This document shows, in pieces, positions 44,695-52,944 of a DNA stretch of 64,000 bases (its first letter is position 1; every line of letters starts with the position of its first letter). The translations under genes were made by a program, and so were the position numbers. The notes below the pieces were generated by a model that did no database searches, was not told the DNA's origin, and worked only from the letters and a program-made list of their open reading frames with translations. Source of the stretch: Phycisphaerales bacterium (GTDB lineage: Bacteria > Planctomycetota > Phycisphaerae > Phycisphaerales > SM1A02); assembly GCA_029246705.1 (NCBI GenBank), contig JAQWMQ010000008.1, positions 124,001 to 188,000 of the forward strand. The letters are read 5' to 3'.

Positions 44695-45468
44695 TCAGCG
44701 AAGTCGTCGTCTCAGGACGATGGCTCCGGCGAACCCGATACCAGCCAGCAGTGCGGGCATCGGCAGCGGAACGACCATCAGCTGATCCTGGTGGGCGGGG
44801 TTGGAAAGACCGATCAGGTGGCCCTGGGTGTCCATCCATCCATCCACACCAAGCGATGAGATGATCAGGTCGGTGGCCATCTGGCCTTCCATGTTGTTGT
44901 CGGTGTCTGCACGGAAGGCACCGAGATCGAGGCTGAGCTCGCTGGCCGCCATGTCCAGGCTGCCGTCGGTGATGCTTTCGTTGACGATCTCCCAGATCAC
45001 GAGCTGGAATGCGCTGGTGGCGGTGTCGTTGTCAAAGCTGCTCGTGAGTCCCGTGCCTTCGGCAAGCAGTCCGGTCTGCATGTCGATGTATCGAGCGTAG
45101 AGGTCTTCGACCAGACCCGCCTGGGCGTTGTTCATCGCGCCGGGATACGGGGGAGACTCGGGGACTTCCGTGAGGTCCTCGGTCTGCGTGAAGGTGTACT
45201 CGTTGCCCACGTAGACGCTTTCGTAGACCTGGATGCAGTAGGTGACCACTTCCGCGCCGTACTGGTTGGTCCAGAGGCGTTCACCGGCAGTGATACCGCC
45301 GACGTAGTTCACTTCATCGCTGCTGTCGGCTGAAAGTCGTCCATCGAGTGCGATCCGGTAGGACTCATGTCCTCCGAATGCATCGAAGTGCATCGAGATT
45401 TCATCTGCAGCTGCAATGCCACCGAAGAGGCAGACGCTGAGGCCGGTTACGGTTATTGATCGCTTCAT
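44695..45468 (-). CDS. Secreted VPLP-CTERM protein with probable thioester domain
   Basis: The ATG at 45468 gives MKRSITVTGLSVCLFGGIAAA, a signal peptide, and has GAGGAAG just upstream. The frame extends 36 codons further without signal features. In the 257-residue product the body shows a TYCIQVYE motif (Cys78) and, 77 residues later, AFQLVIWEIV (Gln155). This is the Cys and Q-x-x-IW pair seen in TED-type internal-thioester surface proteins. The last 27 residues read VVPLPMPALLAGIGFAG then VLRRRLR, a VPLP-type exosortase signal. It is predicted to be a surface protein processed by the exosortase encoded at 39872-40747 and able to bind covalently to a host or matrix amine (inference). Flanked by a terminator. 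Confidence 0.82.
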   Translation of the reverse strand: MKRSITVTGLSVCLFGGIAAADEISMHFDAFGGHESYRIALDGRLSADSSDEVNYVGGITAGERLWTNQYGAEVVTYCIQVYESVYVGNEYTFTQTEDLTEVPESPPYPGAMNNAQAGLVEDLYARYIDMQTGLLAEGTGLTSSFDNDTATSAFQLVIWEIVNESITDGSLDMAASELSLDLGAFRADTDNNMEGQMATDLIISSLGVDGWMDTQGHLIGLSNPAHQDQLMVVPLPMPALLAGIGFAGAIVLRRRLR

Positions 45469-45759
45469 ATCTTCCTCGCCCAATACAAATGAGGGACTAA
45501 GAGTCGTTCTGTTTGTCATCAGTTTGGGGCACTTGAAAACACATCTGATCAAGGCATGGATTCCCAACTGATGCATCGAACATACAGCCTCTCACTTTGT
45601 AATTCACTCCAAACAACTTGAATCAAAGGTGTTTTCTGCTTCTCGGGCGTCACGGTTGCGTTACAGGACGCCAAGGCCATTATCGGACAAACCCTGCGCG
45701 AATCACGGCAGTGGACAAACCACGCACTTGTAATGAAGCCTTGTTTTTTGAAGTTGAAA
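45469..45759. promoter_or_regulatory. Upstream region of the VPLP-CTERM thioester gene with repeated GGACAAAC motif
   Basis: This 291-bp intergenic region separates two minus-strand genes. It carries GGACAAAC twice, at 45685-45692 and 45713-45720. The second lies inside GTGGACAAACCACGCAC (45711-45727), which contains the inverted repeat GTGG-N5-CCAC. A near-identical but split copy lies upstream of the other VPLP-CTERM gene (53127-53150). Likely a regulator-binding region; I could not assign promoter boxes. Confidence 0.4.
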
Positions 45760-46599
45760 TCAGCCGCCGCGGCTTGAATCATCACGGTCCCATTGACCGA
45801 GCGCACCAGTACGACTCTTCAACGCGACACGTTTCCTGATGGCGCGTTTCGCGTAGATGTAGACAGCGAAGCACGGCCAGAGGTGGGGCTTGAAAAGCAT
45901 GCTCTTCACTGCGGAGGACTGACTGGTCTCTTCCCGTGCCGACAGCTCGGGAAACGTCCTGTGGAGCTCGTCGGTTCCGGCAACGACACGCGACTTGATT
46001 CCGATGAGCTGGCTCATGTTCTGTGGTGTCCTCACCACGAATCTCGCGGTATCGATGCAGCGCCGTTCGTGGGCTTCGAACTGGAGCCGCACGAAACCGT
46101 CATCCGCGATGATCGATGGGAAGCGCTCGAATCGAGCTCTTCCCGCCTCGGTCAATGCATAGACACCCGAACCGATCATCGAATCGTTGAAATAGGGAAC
46201 TCGTTGCCAAGCCGAGTAGAACATCCTGACCGGAAGACTGGCCCCGGTGGTGTCGAAGACCGGTTTCGGGGCGGCTGCATGGATCGACCCCTTCATCGCA
46301 TCGAAGGTCGCCTTGAGTCCGCCTTCCGGCAGTTCGATGTCCGCATCCAGGTACATCCTCGGGAAGGTGCTGGCTGCCTCGTCGCCCAGGTTCAGTGCAT
46401 TGCTCTTGGAAGGGACATCGGTCTCGATGACGACGATCGCCTCGTCGAAATCCCTGCAGATCTGCGCGGTATCGTCGGAGCAGCCGTTGCAGACGACGAT
46501 CACCTCGAGATTCTCGAGGCGAGGTTCGGCCAGCACCGACCGCAGGCATCGTTCGATGACCATCTTCTCGTTGTGTGCTGGAATGACGACTGAAGGCAA
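45760..46599 (-). CDS. Family 2 glycosyltransferase (paralogue B)
   Basis: This 279-residue GT2 protein is closely related to the one at 42011-42865: SVVIPAHNEKMVIERCL, VIVVCNGCSDDTAQ, SNALNLGDEAAS, MYLDADIELP, IIADDGFVRLQFEAHERR. The start appears to be TTG at 46599, because a stop (TGA of the upstream gene) lies just before it in frame and AGGGG lies about 8 bases upstream. It starts 15 bp after the acyltransferase stop, so it belongs to that unit. The C-terminal hydrophobic patch (LWPCFAVYIYA) suggests membrane contact. Acceptor and donor are unknown. Confidence 0.88.
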   Translation of the reverse strand: MPSVVIPAHNEKMVIERCLRSVLAEPRLENLEVIVVCNGCSDDTAQICRDFDEAIVVIETDVPSKSNALNLGDEAASTFPRMYLDADIELPEGGLKATFDAMKGSIHAAAPKPVFDTTGASLPVRMFYSAWQRVPYFNDSMIGSGVYALTEAGRARFERFPSIIADDGFVRLQFEAHERRCIDTARFVVRTPQNMSQLIGIKSRVVAGTDELHRTFPELSAREETSQSSAVKSMLFKPHLWPCFAVYIYAKRAIRKRVALKSRTGALGQWDRDDSSRGG

Positions 46600-46614
46600 G
46601 ACGGACCCCTGGGC

Positions 46615-47178
46615 TCAATCTTCCGGTTTTCTCTGCAGCACGACACGGGCTGGCGAGCCCATCGCTATCGCATAAGGGGGTATGTCCCCGTTTACCAGCG
46701 ATCCCGGAGCGATGGTCGCCCCTTCGCCGATCTTCGAACCGGCAAGGATGATGCAGTAGGAATAGATCACCGCACCCTTGCCGATGTGTATGGCATTGCC
46801 TTCGGCCTGTCGCTGTTCGTTGCTCATCGGGGAGACCGCCTGGTACTTGGCGGCACTGACCAGGGTGTGCGGGCTGATGACCGCCCAGTCGTCGATGATC
46901 ACCGGTGCACCGTCATCGGCCGCCCAGATCGTGGCGTACTCGCCGATCCTGACGTTGGACCCCATGCGAATGTACTCACCATTGGCGAAGGACACGTTCG
47001 GTGCGATTCTCGCCTTGGGGCCCTTGGTGATCTTCCTGAGCTGGGAGGCGTGTGAGTAGTTCATGAAGTGAAGGATCTTCATCAGCTGCAGGTAGGTCCT
47101 GGGGTCGATCAACGACAGCAGGCCCCCGAGTGCTCGGAGATTCTTCGATTTGGTTTTCAGTGCTTTCGGCTTCGGCAT
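46615..47178 (-). CDS. Hexapeptide-repeat acyltransferase (EPS O-acetyltransferase-like)
   Basis: This 187-residue left-handed beta-helix protein has repeats such as IAPNVSFANGEYIRMGSNVR and IGEYATIWAADDGAPVIIDD. Later comes IHIGKGAVIYSYCIILAGSK, then IGEGATIAPGSLVNGDIPPY and the usual closing AMGSPARVVLQRKP. These features match WcaF/maltose-acetyltransferase-like O-acyltransferases that decorate sugars using acetyl-CoA. It lies 129 bp downstream of a GT2 gene and 15 bp upstream of another, in the same direction. It probably acetylates an EPS precursor. Confidence 0.87.
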   Translation of the reverse strand: MPKPKALKTKSKNLRALGGLLSLIDPRTYLQLMKILHFMNYSHASQLRKITKGPKARIAPNVSFANGEYIRMGSNVRIGEYATIWAADDGAPVIIDDWAVISPHTLVSAAKYQAVSPMSNEQRQAEGNAIHIGKGAVIYSYCIILAGSKIGEGATIAPGSLVNGDIPPYAIAMGSPARVVLQRKPED

Positions 47179-47283
47179 GCTTCTGGTTAAACCCTTCGGT
47201 CCTCGATCTCGACCCTGATCACCCCATCTACCTTCGGTGTCGGGTGCGGATCATCATCAATGACTGCCGCAAACAGAGGATGT

Positions 47284-47307
47284 TCACGGGGTGACGTGTC
47301 ACCGTGA
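47284..47307 (-). terminator. Hairpin directly after the GT2 stop (possible terminator or attenuator)
   Basis: A stem of TCACGG/CCGTGA plus TGAC/GTCA, with a two-base bulge, begins immediately after the TAG of the gene ending at 47308. No clear T-run follows on the minus strand. It could be a transcript-stabilising or partial termination structure between this GT2 gene and the acyltransferase gene. Confidence 0.4.
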
Positions 47308-48237
47308 CTAGGCCCATTCCTTCCGACGCTTGAGCAGGTTGAGCGATGCCTGGGGGCTCGGGTTCCCGGTCACCAGGTGCTTGAAGGATCCCGTGAGGGC
47401 CAGGCCCATGACCCTGAAGTCGATCATGAGGCAGGCCAGTTTCGAACCGAAGAAGCCGAGATGCTTCCGGTGGTACTGCCTTTCCGCCTTGATGAGCATG
47501 ATTCTGCGGTCTTCACTTCGGATCGGGCTCGAGCCGCCACCGTCATGCATGATGAGTGCATCAGGGGTGAGGGTCGGCCGGGCACCCGCCTTCCGGGCCC
47601 TGACGCAGAGGTCCGCCTCCTCCGCGAAGAGGAAGAAGTCATTGTCGAAGCCCTCCAGCTCATCCCAGAGATTCGTGTCCATGAGAAGGAAGCACCCGGT
47701 GATGATGTCGACCTCCTTGATGCTCATCCGGTCGTATCCCGGGTAGGAACGTGGATTGAAGATCGATGACTTCTGGAAGAACTTGGAGAGTCCGGTGCAG
47801 GAGCAGAAGACGGTCCAGACCGTGTAGTCGGACCAGCAGTTGTATTCGTTCTTGGAGCCGTCCCTGAACATGTGGCGACCTCCCCACATGCGGCAATCCG
47901 GATTCTCGTCGGCAAAGTCGAGCAGCTTGTCGATCGCTCTCTCCACGATCACCGTGTCGGGGTTGAGCAACAGGGTCCGCCTGCCCGTGGATTGCTCCGA
48001 GGCGACGTTGTTGGCGCGTGCGAAACCGAGGTTCTTCTCGCTTCGAATGAGCTTCACCTTCGGGCATTGTTCCGCGATCGCATCCGCGGAGCCGTCGTGG
48101 GAATCGTTGTCGATCAGAATCACCTCGAAACTGTGCGATCGGGTCTCGGCAAAGATGCTCTCGATGCACTCGATCGTCATTTCGCGGGTGTTGTAGGAGA
48201 CGATCAGTATCGATACGTCCACTTGGTTATGGGTCAT
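47308..48237 (-). CDS. Family 2 glycosyltransferase, rhamnosyltransferase-like (WbbL type)
   Basis: The ATG at 48237 has AGAGGA upstream (minus strand) and starts the recognisable sequence MTHNQVDVSILIVSYNTREM. The frame is open further upstream but overlaps the neighbouring gene. The 309-residue product shows ILIDNDSHDGSADAI, NLGFARANNVA, LLLNPDTVIVE and FFLFAEEADLCVRARKAG, the order found in WbbL/RfbN-type rhamnosyltransferases. With rfbABCD in the window, transfer of L-rhamnose is a reasonable inference. It follows the Wzy-like gene by 25 bp. Confidence 0.9.
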   Translation of the reverse strand: MTHNQVDVSILIVSYNTREMTIECIESIFAETRSHSFEVILIDNDSHDGSADAIAEQCPKVKLIRSEKNLGFARANNVASEQSTGRRTLLLNPDTVIVERAIDKLLDFADENPDCRMWGGRHMFRDGSKNEYNCWSDYTVWTVFCSCTGLSKFFQKSSIFNPRSYPGYDRMSIKEVDIITGCFLLMDTNLWDELEGFDNDFFLFAEEADLCVRARKAGARPTLTPDALIMHDGGGSSPIRSEDRRIMLIKAERQYHRKHLGFFGSKLACLMIDFRVMGLALTGSFKHLVTGNPSPQASLNLLKRRKEWA

Positions 48238-48262
48238 TTGATTCCTCTTGTTCTGGGGGAAC

Positions 48263-49615
48263 TCACGCCGTGACTTGTCGGACGGGCGGTTGAGACCCAT
48301 GGACAGGCTTCTTCGGCAGCCATTCGAGATTACCAAGTGAGGCGGCGATTCCAAAGCTCAAGTAGAACGGAAGTTCAGCCTGGCCGTACACCGAAACCGC
48401 CACGGCCATGATCGAAACCGTGAGCACAGAGGCGCCGACACCATAGGCAAGGAACAGTTCCTCCCGGTTCCTCACCGCTCGGATGGCCCTTCCGCATGCG
48501 TACAACGCCAGGACGATGATCGCGATCTCCAGGATCAGCGGGATGAGTCCGCCGGTGACTGCGGTGTACACGTAGTCACACGTGATGTCGTGGAATGATC
48601 GGTTGTACTTTCGGCGAGAACCATACAACGCCCAGTCGGTGATGTTGCTGAGTGCACCGTCGATCAGCAGGTAGCGGTGACGCCCGGTCGAGCCCGACAC
48701 GAATGAGATGTTCGTGAAGATGAAGGAGTGGACACCCTTGCTGTGGATGATGTGGATGAACACCAGGAACGCCAGGACGACCCAGCGAATGGTCTTCAGG
48801 TACATGCGGTACGGGAAGACCATCCAGCACCCCACCGCGACCAGCAGCCCGGCTATCGGCGTGCTGCTGTTGGTCATGAGGGCGATGACGACCGCGTTGA
48901 TGGTTCCTATCCAGCCACTCAAAATGGCCGACAACTTGCGTCTCTTGCCGAATATCACCCCGATGAACATCGCGGCAAACGTCGCCCAGAACATGCCGGC
49001 AATGATCGGATGCGTGAAAGCGCCCTGTGCCCGCAACTGACCATCCCTGACGGTCGTCTTCTCCGGCACCCCACCAAGGAGGCTGAAGAAGTTCCACTGG
49101 GTGAACTGCTCGATCGTGAAGAAGATCATGACCGGTATGGATGCGATACCAGCACCCAGGAGCAGGCACTTCAGGTCCTCCCACTTTCGAACCGCAGCCC
49201 TGCCGATGAGGTAGATGCCGATACTGTCAACGGCCTGGCCTATCTCATGGATGGTGCGGCTTCCCCCGGTTCTGGCCGTGACCGCCAGCACCATCAGGAA
49301 CATCATCCCGAAGACGCAGTAGTCGATCGCGCGGATTCTGGTCTGGCGAAGTTCCCCAAGCACCAGGATCCTCAGGACCGTCAGGATCGTGATCGCCCTG
49401 AGAAAATCAAGATCAATGGTCAGGAAGGCGAATCTCTGCGCGGGGGAGATGAAGCACGCGATGAAGATCAGCGGCCAGGCGAGGTACTTCCGGGGTGCGA
49501 GTATCGTCCACAGCGCCGCGGCCAAAAAGACCGCCGCACCCAGTGGGTGCACGATGTTCGTCCCGAGATTCTCGGCGAACGACTGGTAGGTCTCGATGTT
49601 GCGGCCCTGGGACAT
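48263..49615 (-). CDS. Wzy-like polysaccharide polymerase / O-antigen ligase family protein
   Basis: This 450-residue integral membrane protein has about ten to twelve hydrophobic helices. The large periplasmic loop near 300-360 contains RYLLIDGALSNITDWALYGS. The Wzy_C-type FHDITCDYVYTAVTGGLIPL follows, where the histidine before the helix is a family feature. It would polymerise or ligate the lipid-linked repeat units at the periplasmic face, working with a Wzx flippase and the Wzz/kinase. It is 5' of the rhamnosyltransferase-like gene in the same direction. Confidence 0.87.
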   Translation of the reverse strand: MSQGRNIETYQSFAENLGTNIVHPLGAAVFLAAALWTILAPRKYLAWPLIFIACFISPAQRFAFLTIDLDFLRAITILTVLRILVLGELRQTRIRAIDYCVFGMMFLMVLAVTARTGGSRTIHEIGQAVDSIGIYLIGRAAVRKWEDLKCLLLGAGIASIPVMIFFTIEQFTQWNFFSLLGGVPEKTTVRDGQLRAQGAFTHPIIAGMFWATFAAMFIGVIFGKRRKLSAILSGWIGTINAVVIALMTNSSTPIAGLLVAVGCWMVFPYRMYLKTIRWVVLAFLVFIHIIHSKGVHSFIFTNISFVSGSTGRHRYLLIDGALSNITDWALYGSRRKYNRSFHDITCDYVYTAVTGGLIPLILEIAIIVLALYACGRAIRAVRNREELFLAYGVGASVLTVSIMAVAVSVYGQAELPFYLSFGIAASLGNLEWLPKKPVHGSQPPVRQVTA

Positions 49616-49641
49616 CGACTGCTCTGCTCGTGGTCAATTCT

Positions 49642-49662
49642 CCATCCGGATCCGCCGGATGG
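49642..49662. promoter_or_regulatory. Perfect inverted repeat upstream of the Wzy-like gene
   Basis: CCATCCGG and CCGGATGG flank a five-base loop, 27 bp upstream of the ATG at 49615 on the minus strand. It may be an operator or a 5'-leader hairpin that affects translation of the polymerase gene. There is no T-run in the minus direction. Confidence 0.45.
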
Positions 49663-49743
49663 TTCTGTATTGATGTTTTTTCGGCACGTGCGGCTCGGCG
49701 ACCCGGCATTCTCCGGAATTCAACCACAATTGATCGGATTTAG

Positions 49744-49764
49744 GATCCCGATCACACCGGGATC
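49744..49764 (-). terminator. Inverted repeat downstream of the polysaccharide deacetylase gene
   Basis: GATCCCG and CGGGATC flank a seven-base loop about 109 bp after the stop of the minus-strand deacetylase gene. No run of T follows, so it may be a factor-dependent terminator or an operator for the Wzy-like gene. Confidence 0.35.
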
Positions 49765-49872
49765 GGCCCATGAAATTGATCTTGATTCGTGGATTCACTC
49801 AAGTCTCATGAATCGATGCGCGGTCGGCGATGGCCCAAACCGTCTTCGAAGGCGTGGTTTCGTCCGAACGCA

Positions 49873-50694
49873 TCAGGATGTCAATGACATCACGTGTTCC
49901 ATGGTGGTGATGGTCTTGCCCGATTCACGGGCTCGTTCGACGATCTCGCGGGTGACTCGGATGGTGTACTCATCGAGGGCATCATGCCCTCGATCAGAGT
50001 CGTGGAAGAGCACGACACCGCCGTCCCGGTCAAGTTCGGCGAGGAACTCCGCCCGTGCATCCGGATGCAGTCGTTGCTCGAGAAGACCCGACTCGTCCCC
50101 TTCCTGGGCTCTACGCCTTCCCCCTCCGAGCCGACTGGTGATTGCGGTGAGCAGTGAATTGGCCTTGCCCGGAACACCGCCCGTGTCACCGGAGTCGTGC
50201 GTCCACCAGACCACGCGGCTGTTATGGGCCCTGGAGGCGAGGATCGTTCCCAGCGTCGCATTGCCGTAGGGTGGACGGTAGAACTTCGGCCTGATTCCAA
50301 GACGCTCCAGGGTCTTCATGCCTCGGCTGCAGTCTCGACCCGCCTTCCAAGGCAGGCTCTTCAGTGCATTCACGTGCCGTTCGGAATGGCAACCGACCTC
50401 ATGACCTCTTTCCTTGAGTGCCCGGACTTCGTCTGGTCGAGTTCCGGCGGATACGCCCGTGACGAAGAAGGTGACCTTCGTGTCGAGTTCATCCAGCTCC
50501 TTGAGCAGTCTCCGGGTGAGTTTCTCGGACGGACCGTCGTCGTAGGTCAGTACGATCAGGCCCTCCCGGCGACAGATGCCCTGGATGTTCTTCACCTGGG
50601 CCGACCTGTTCAACAAGGGAACCACGTACCACGCAAGCAGTGCGAGGGTGGCGAGTACGACCGTCAGGCTGCAGATGAGGATCACGTAGATCAC
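49873..50694 (-). CDS. Polysaccharide deacetylase (NodB/CE4 family), membrane-anchored
   Basis: The GTG at 50694 is chosen: AAGGAA lies upstream, and it starts VIYVILICSLTVVLATLALLAWYVV, a signal-anchor helix. Earlier codons would overlap the divergent GT4 gene. In the 273-residue product the CE4 motifs are intact: LTYDDGPS (metal Asp), CHSERHVN (metal histidines, H-S-x-x-H), RPPYGNA and the C-terminal VVLFHDS. It would remove N- or O-acetyl groups from a sugar polymer outside the inner membrane. Within an EPS locus this probably tunes the charge or adhesion of the polymer. Confidence 0.9.
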   Translation of the reverse strand: MIYVILICSLTVVLATLALLAWYVVPLLNRSAQVKNIQGICRREGLIVLTYDDGPSEKLTRRLLKELDELDTKVTFFVTGVSAGTRPDEVRALKERGHEVGCHSERHVNALKSLPWKAGRDCSRGMKTLERLGIRPKFYRPPYGNATLGTILASRAHNSRVVWWTHDSGDTGGVPGKANSLLTAITSRLGGGRRRAQEGDESGLLEQRLHPDARAEFLAELDRDGGVVLFHDSDRGHDALDEYTIRVTREIVERARESGKTITTMEHVMSLTS

Positions 50695-50822
50695 CGGGTG
50701 TCGTTCCTTGGATCGGGTCGGGGACGGGCATGCTCGGTGCCGCCTGCGGGCGGACCTTTTCGACCCAGAGCATACGTTCTCACACGATGTGAATCCCGTC
50801 GAGGAGTCACGTCTCCGCCCCC

Positions 50823-52187
50823 ATGATGCCGATCTCAACAACGATGCCCACCGATTCCCTGCTCATCGTGGCCTGGTTCTTCCCTCCTGATGGAGGTGCG
50901 GGCTCTCAACGGCCTGCGTCCTTCGCGCGTGAGGCACCCGGTCACGGTTGGAGGACGACGGTCGCCACCCGGGGTACCGGGCATGATCGTGGTCGCTGGG
51001 AGACCCGGGATGATTCCCTCCTTGCTGGTCTCGAGAACATCATCGACATCGATCGGGTCGAGACCTCGACCACCGATGAAATCCCGACCGTTATCGATGG
51101 CCTGCCCGACATCGCTCACCCACTCGGTTCCCGGGTCCTCCACCTGGTCGAGCGGGATCAACCTTCGGTCGTTCTGCTGACCATGAGTCCGTTCTGGCTT
51201 TCGGCGCTGGTCGAACCGATTCGAGCCTGTTCCGACGCCCGGATCGTGATCGACCTGCGCGATCCATGGGCACTGGACTACTGGCCCATCTACCGGAACA
51301 AGCAGCGCCTCCTGAATCAGCAGAAGCAGATGCTCGACGCCCTTGCCGCCGTTGATGGTGTCATCATGAACACCCCGGGCGCCCGAGACGATCTTCTGCG
51401 CACTTTCGGTGACCAGCTTCCCGAGGACTTCGAGCCGCGCGTCGGTGTGATCGAGAACGGTTTCACCCGAAACGACTTTCCGATGACCTCGGAATTCAAG
51501 CGCGGCTCGACGCTTGAGATCGTCCATGCCGGGACGTTCCACTGCGAGCATCTTCCCTGCAACCGTTCACTGCGCTCCCGCATCTCCGGACTGCGGCAGG
51601 CCTCGCGGATGAAGATCGACCGCACCGGGCGCACACCCCATCACCTGCTTGATGCGGCAAGGGTTCTTGCCGCTCGTGACCCCGAATTCGACCGCCACGT
51701 CCGCTTCCGTTTCATCGGTCACGTCGATGAATCGCTGCATCGCTGCATCAGGAATTCGGGCATCGCGGAGAAGGTGACCCTCGACGGATATCAGTCCCAT
51801 TCGGACATCGTCGGGGCGATGTGCGACGCCGGAGCGCTCTTCCTGCCCGGCGCGGGGCTCCCCGAAGGGGTTGAAGACCTGATTGTCCCGGGGAAGACCT
51901 ACGAGTACCTCGCATCACTTCGACCGATTCTCGGGGCCATCGATCGTGGTGACGCCCGATGTCTGCTCGAAAGAGCGGGCGGTTCGTATCTCTGTGAACC
52001 GTGTTCCCCGGATTCCATCCAGAAGGCACTGAAAGCGCTTCACGCCGACTGGTCTTCCGGAGCTCTTGATGACGGTTCATTCCGTGACCGGTCGGTCCTG
52101 GCGGAATACGAACGAAGCCGACTGGCAAGTCGGCTCGACGAGCATCTTCGAGTCATCCTCGAGCTACCAGCCAGGACTACGGCCTGA
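50823..52187 (+). CDS. Family 4-like glycosyltransferase
   Basis: This 454-residue GT-B protein begins LLIVAWFFPPDGGAGSQRPA, a typical GT4 opening. It has IVIDLRDPWALDYWP near 140 and a C-terminal donor-binding part with RFIGHVDESL, GYQSHSDIVGAMCDAGALFL and GKTYEYLASLRPIL. Start choice is uncertain: ATGs occur at 50823, 50826 and 50844, and the only purine-rich site (GAGGAG, 50801-50806) is far from all of them. It is divergent from the deacetylase gene and overlaps the convergent VPLP-CTERM gene by 11 bp at its 3' end. An insert with a Cys-His pair (FHCEHLPCN) near residue 240 is unusual. Confidence 0.85.
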   Translation: MMPISTTMPTDSLLIVAWFFPPDGGAGSQRPASFAREAPGHGWRTTVATRGTGHDRGRWETRDDSLLAGLENIIDIDRVETSTTDEIPTVIDGLPDIAHPLGSRVLHLVERDQPSVVLLTMSPFWLSALVEPIRACSDARIVIDLRDPWALDYWPIYRNKQRLLNQQKQMLDALAAVDGVIMNTPGARDDLLRTFGDQLPEDFEPRVGVIENGFTRNDFPMTSEFKRGSTLEIVHAGTFHCEHLPCNRSLRSRISGLRQASRMKIDRTGRTPHHLLDAARVLAARDPEFDRHVRFRFIGHVDESLHRCIRNSGIAEKVTLDGYQSHSDIVGAMCDAGALFLPGAGLPEGVEDLIVPGKTYEYLASLRPILGAIDRGDARCLLERAGGSYLCEPCSPDSIQKALKALHADWSSGALDDGSFRDRSVLAEYERSRLASRLDEHLRVILELPARTTA

Positions 52188-52944
52188 AGCGACGCCTGGC
52201 CATGACCGCCACCACCAGGCCGACTCCGGTCAGCACCATCGGCAGCGGAAGTGGAACGACCATCACATCATTCGTGAACGAAGTGTCGCCGATCAGCTTC
52301 CCGTTGGAATCCGTGTCGTTCGAGTCGTCCCCGTGGTTCGAAATCCAGTCAAGCGGGTAGATCACGTCGGCAGAACCGCCGAAACCGAGTTGCACGGGAA
52401 GGACGGTTTCGTCGGTGAATTGAGTTCCGCCCGATGCGGATCGGAACATGTTTCCACCGGATCCGCCACTTGAAGAGCCCGATCCCGTCCCGAAGGCGAT
52501 GATCGCGTCGACTGCATGCCAGGAGAGTCGTCTGGGTGACGTCATCTTCTCGGTCGTGGATGTCGAGGAGAAGTCGATCGACGCACCGCTTGAGAAGTCG
52601 GGGAACTGCGGGTGGAGGTTCTCGAGAAGAACGATCTCGACGGCATTGACCGGTCCGGGTTCCGAAGTGAAGCCCGCACGATCGTTGGTCTCGTTGATCC
52701 GGTAGTCATGAGCTTCGAAGAGTCGATGATCGGAGGCGAAGGACAGGTCGACGCCCACCACTCGAACCATTGATCGAACCGACCAGGCTTCGGCGAGACT
52801 CGTCTCTTTCTCGAACAGCACCAGGCTTGAGTTTGTGAGGGAGTCGAATTCAATCCGGTCGCCATCGGCGACGGTGAAAGTGCTCTCGCCCACAAGCGTA
52901 CTTGCGGCAGCGCACCCGGCCAGAACGGCAGCACAGGTATTCAT
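52177..52944 (-). CDS. Secreted VPLP-CTERM protein of unknown function
   Basis: This 255-residue protein has a short signal peptide (MNTCAAVLAGCAAASTLVG) and a beta-rich, Ser/Thr-rich body with no domain I recognise. A Gly/Ser stretch (GTGSGSSSGGSGGN) lies near 155. The last 27 residues read VVPLPLPMVLTGVGLVV then ARRRFRP, the same signal class as the gene at 44695-45468. It is therefore a second likely client of the exosortase at 39872-40747. The 3' end overlaps the convergent GT4 gene by 11 bp. Its upstream region shares a sequence element with the other VPLP gene. Confidence 0.82.
   Translation of the reverse strand: MNTCAAVLAGCAAASTLVGESTFTVADGDRIEFDSLTNSSLVLFEKETSLAEAWSVRSMVRVVGVDLSFASDHRLFEAHDYRINETNDRAGFTSEPGPVNAVEIVLLENLHPQFPDFSSGASIDFSSTSTTEKMTSPRRLSWHAVDAIIAFGTGSGSSSGGSGGNMFRSASGGTQFTDETVLPVQLGFGGSADVIYPLDWISNHGDDSNDTDSNGKLIGDTSFTNDVMVVPLPLPMVLTGVGLVVAVMARRRFRP

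Noticed and set aside
48728-50269. Open frame of about 510 codons antisense to the Wzy-like and deacetylase genes
   Set aside because: The translation is rich in charged, low-complexity sequence and runs across two genes with conserved motifs on the other strand.
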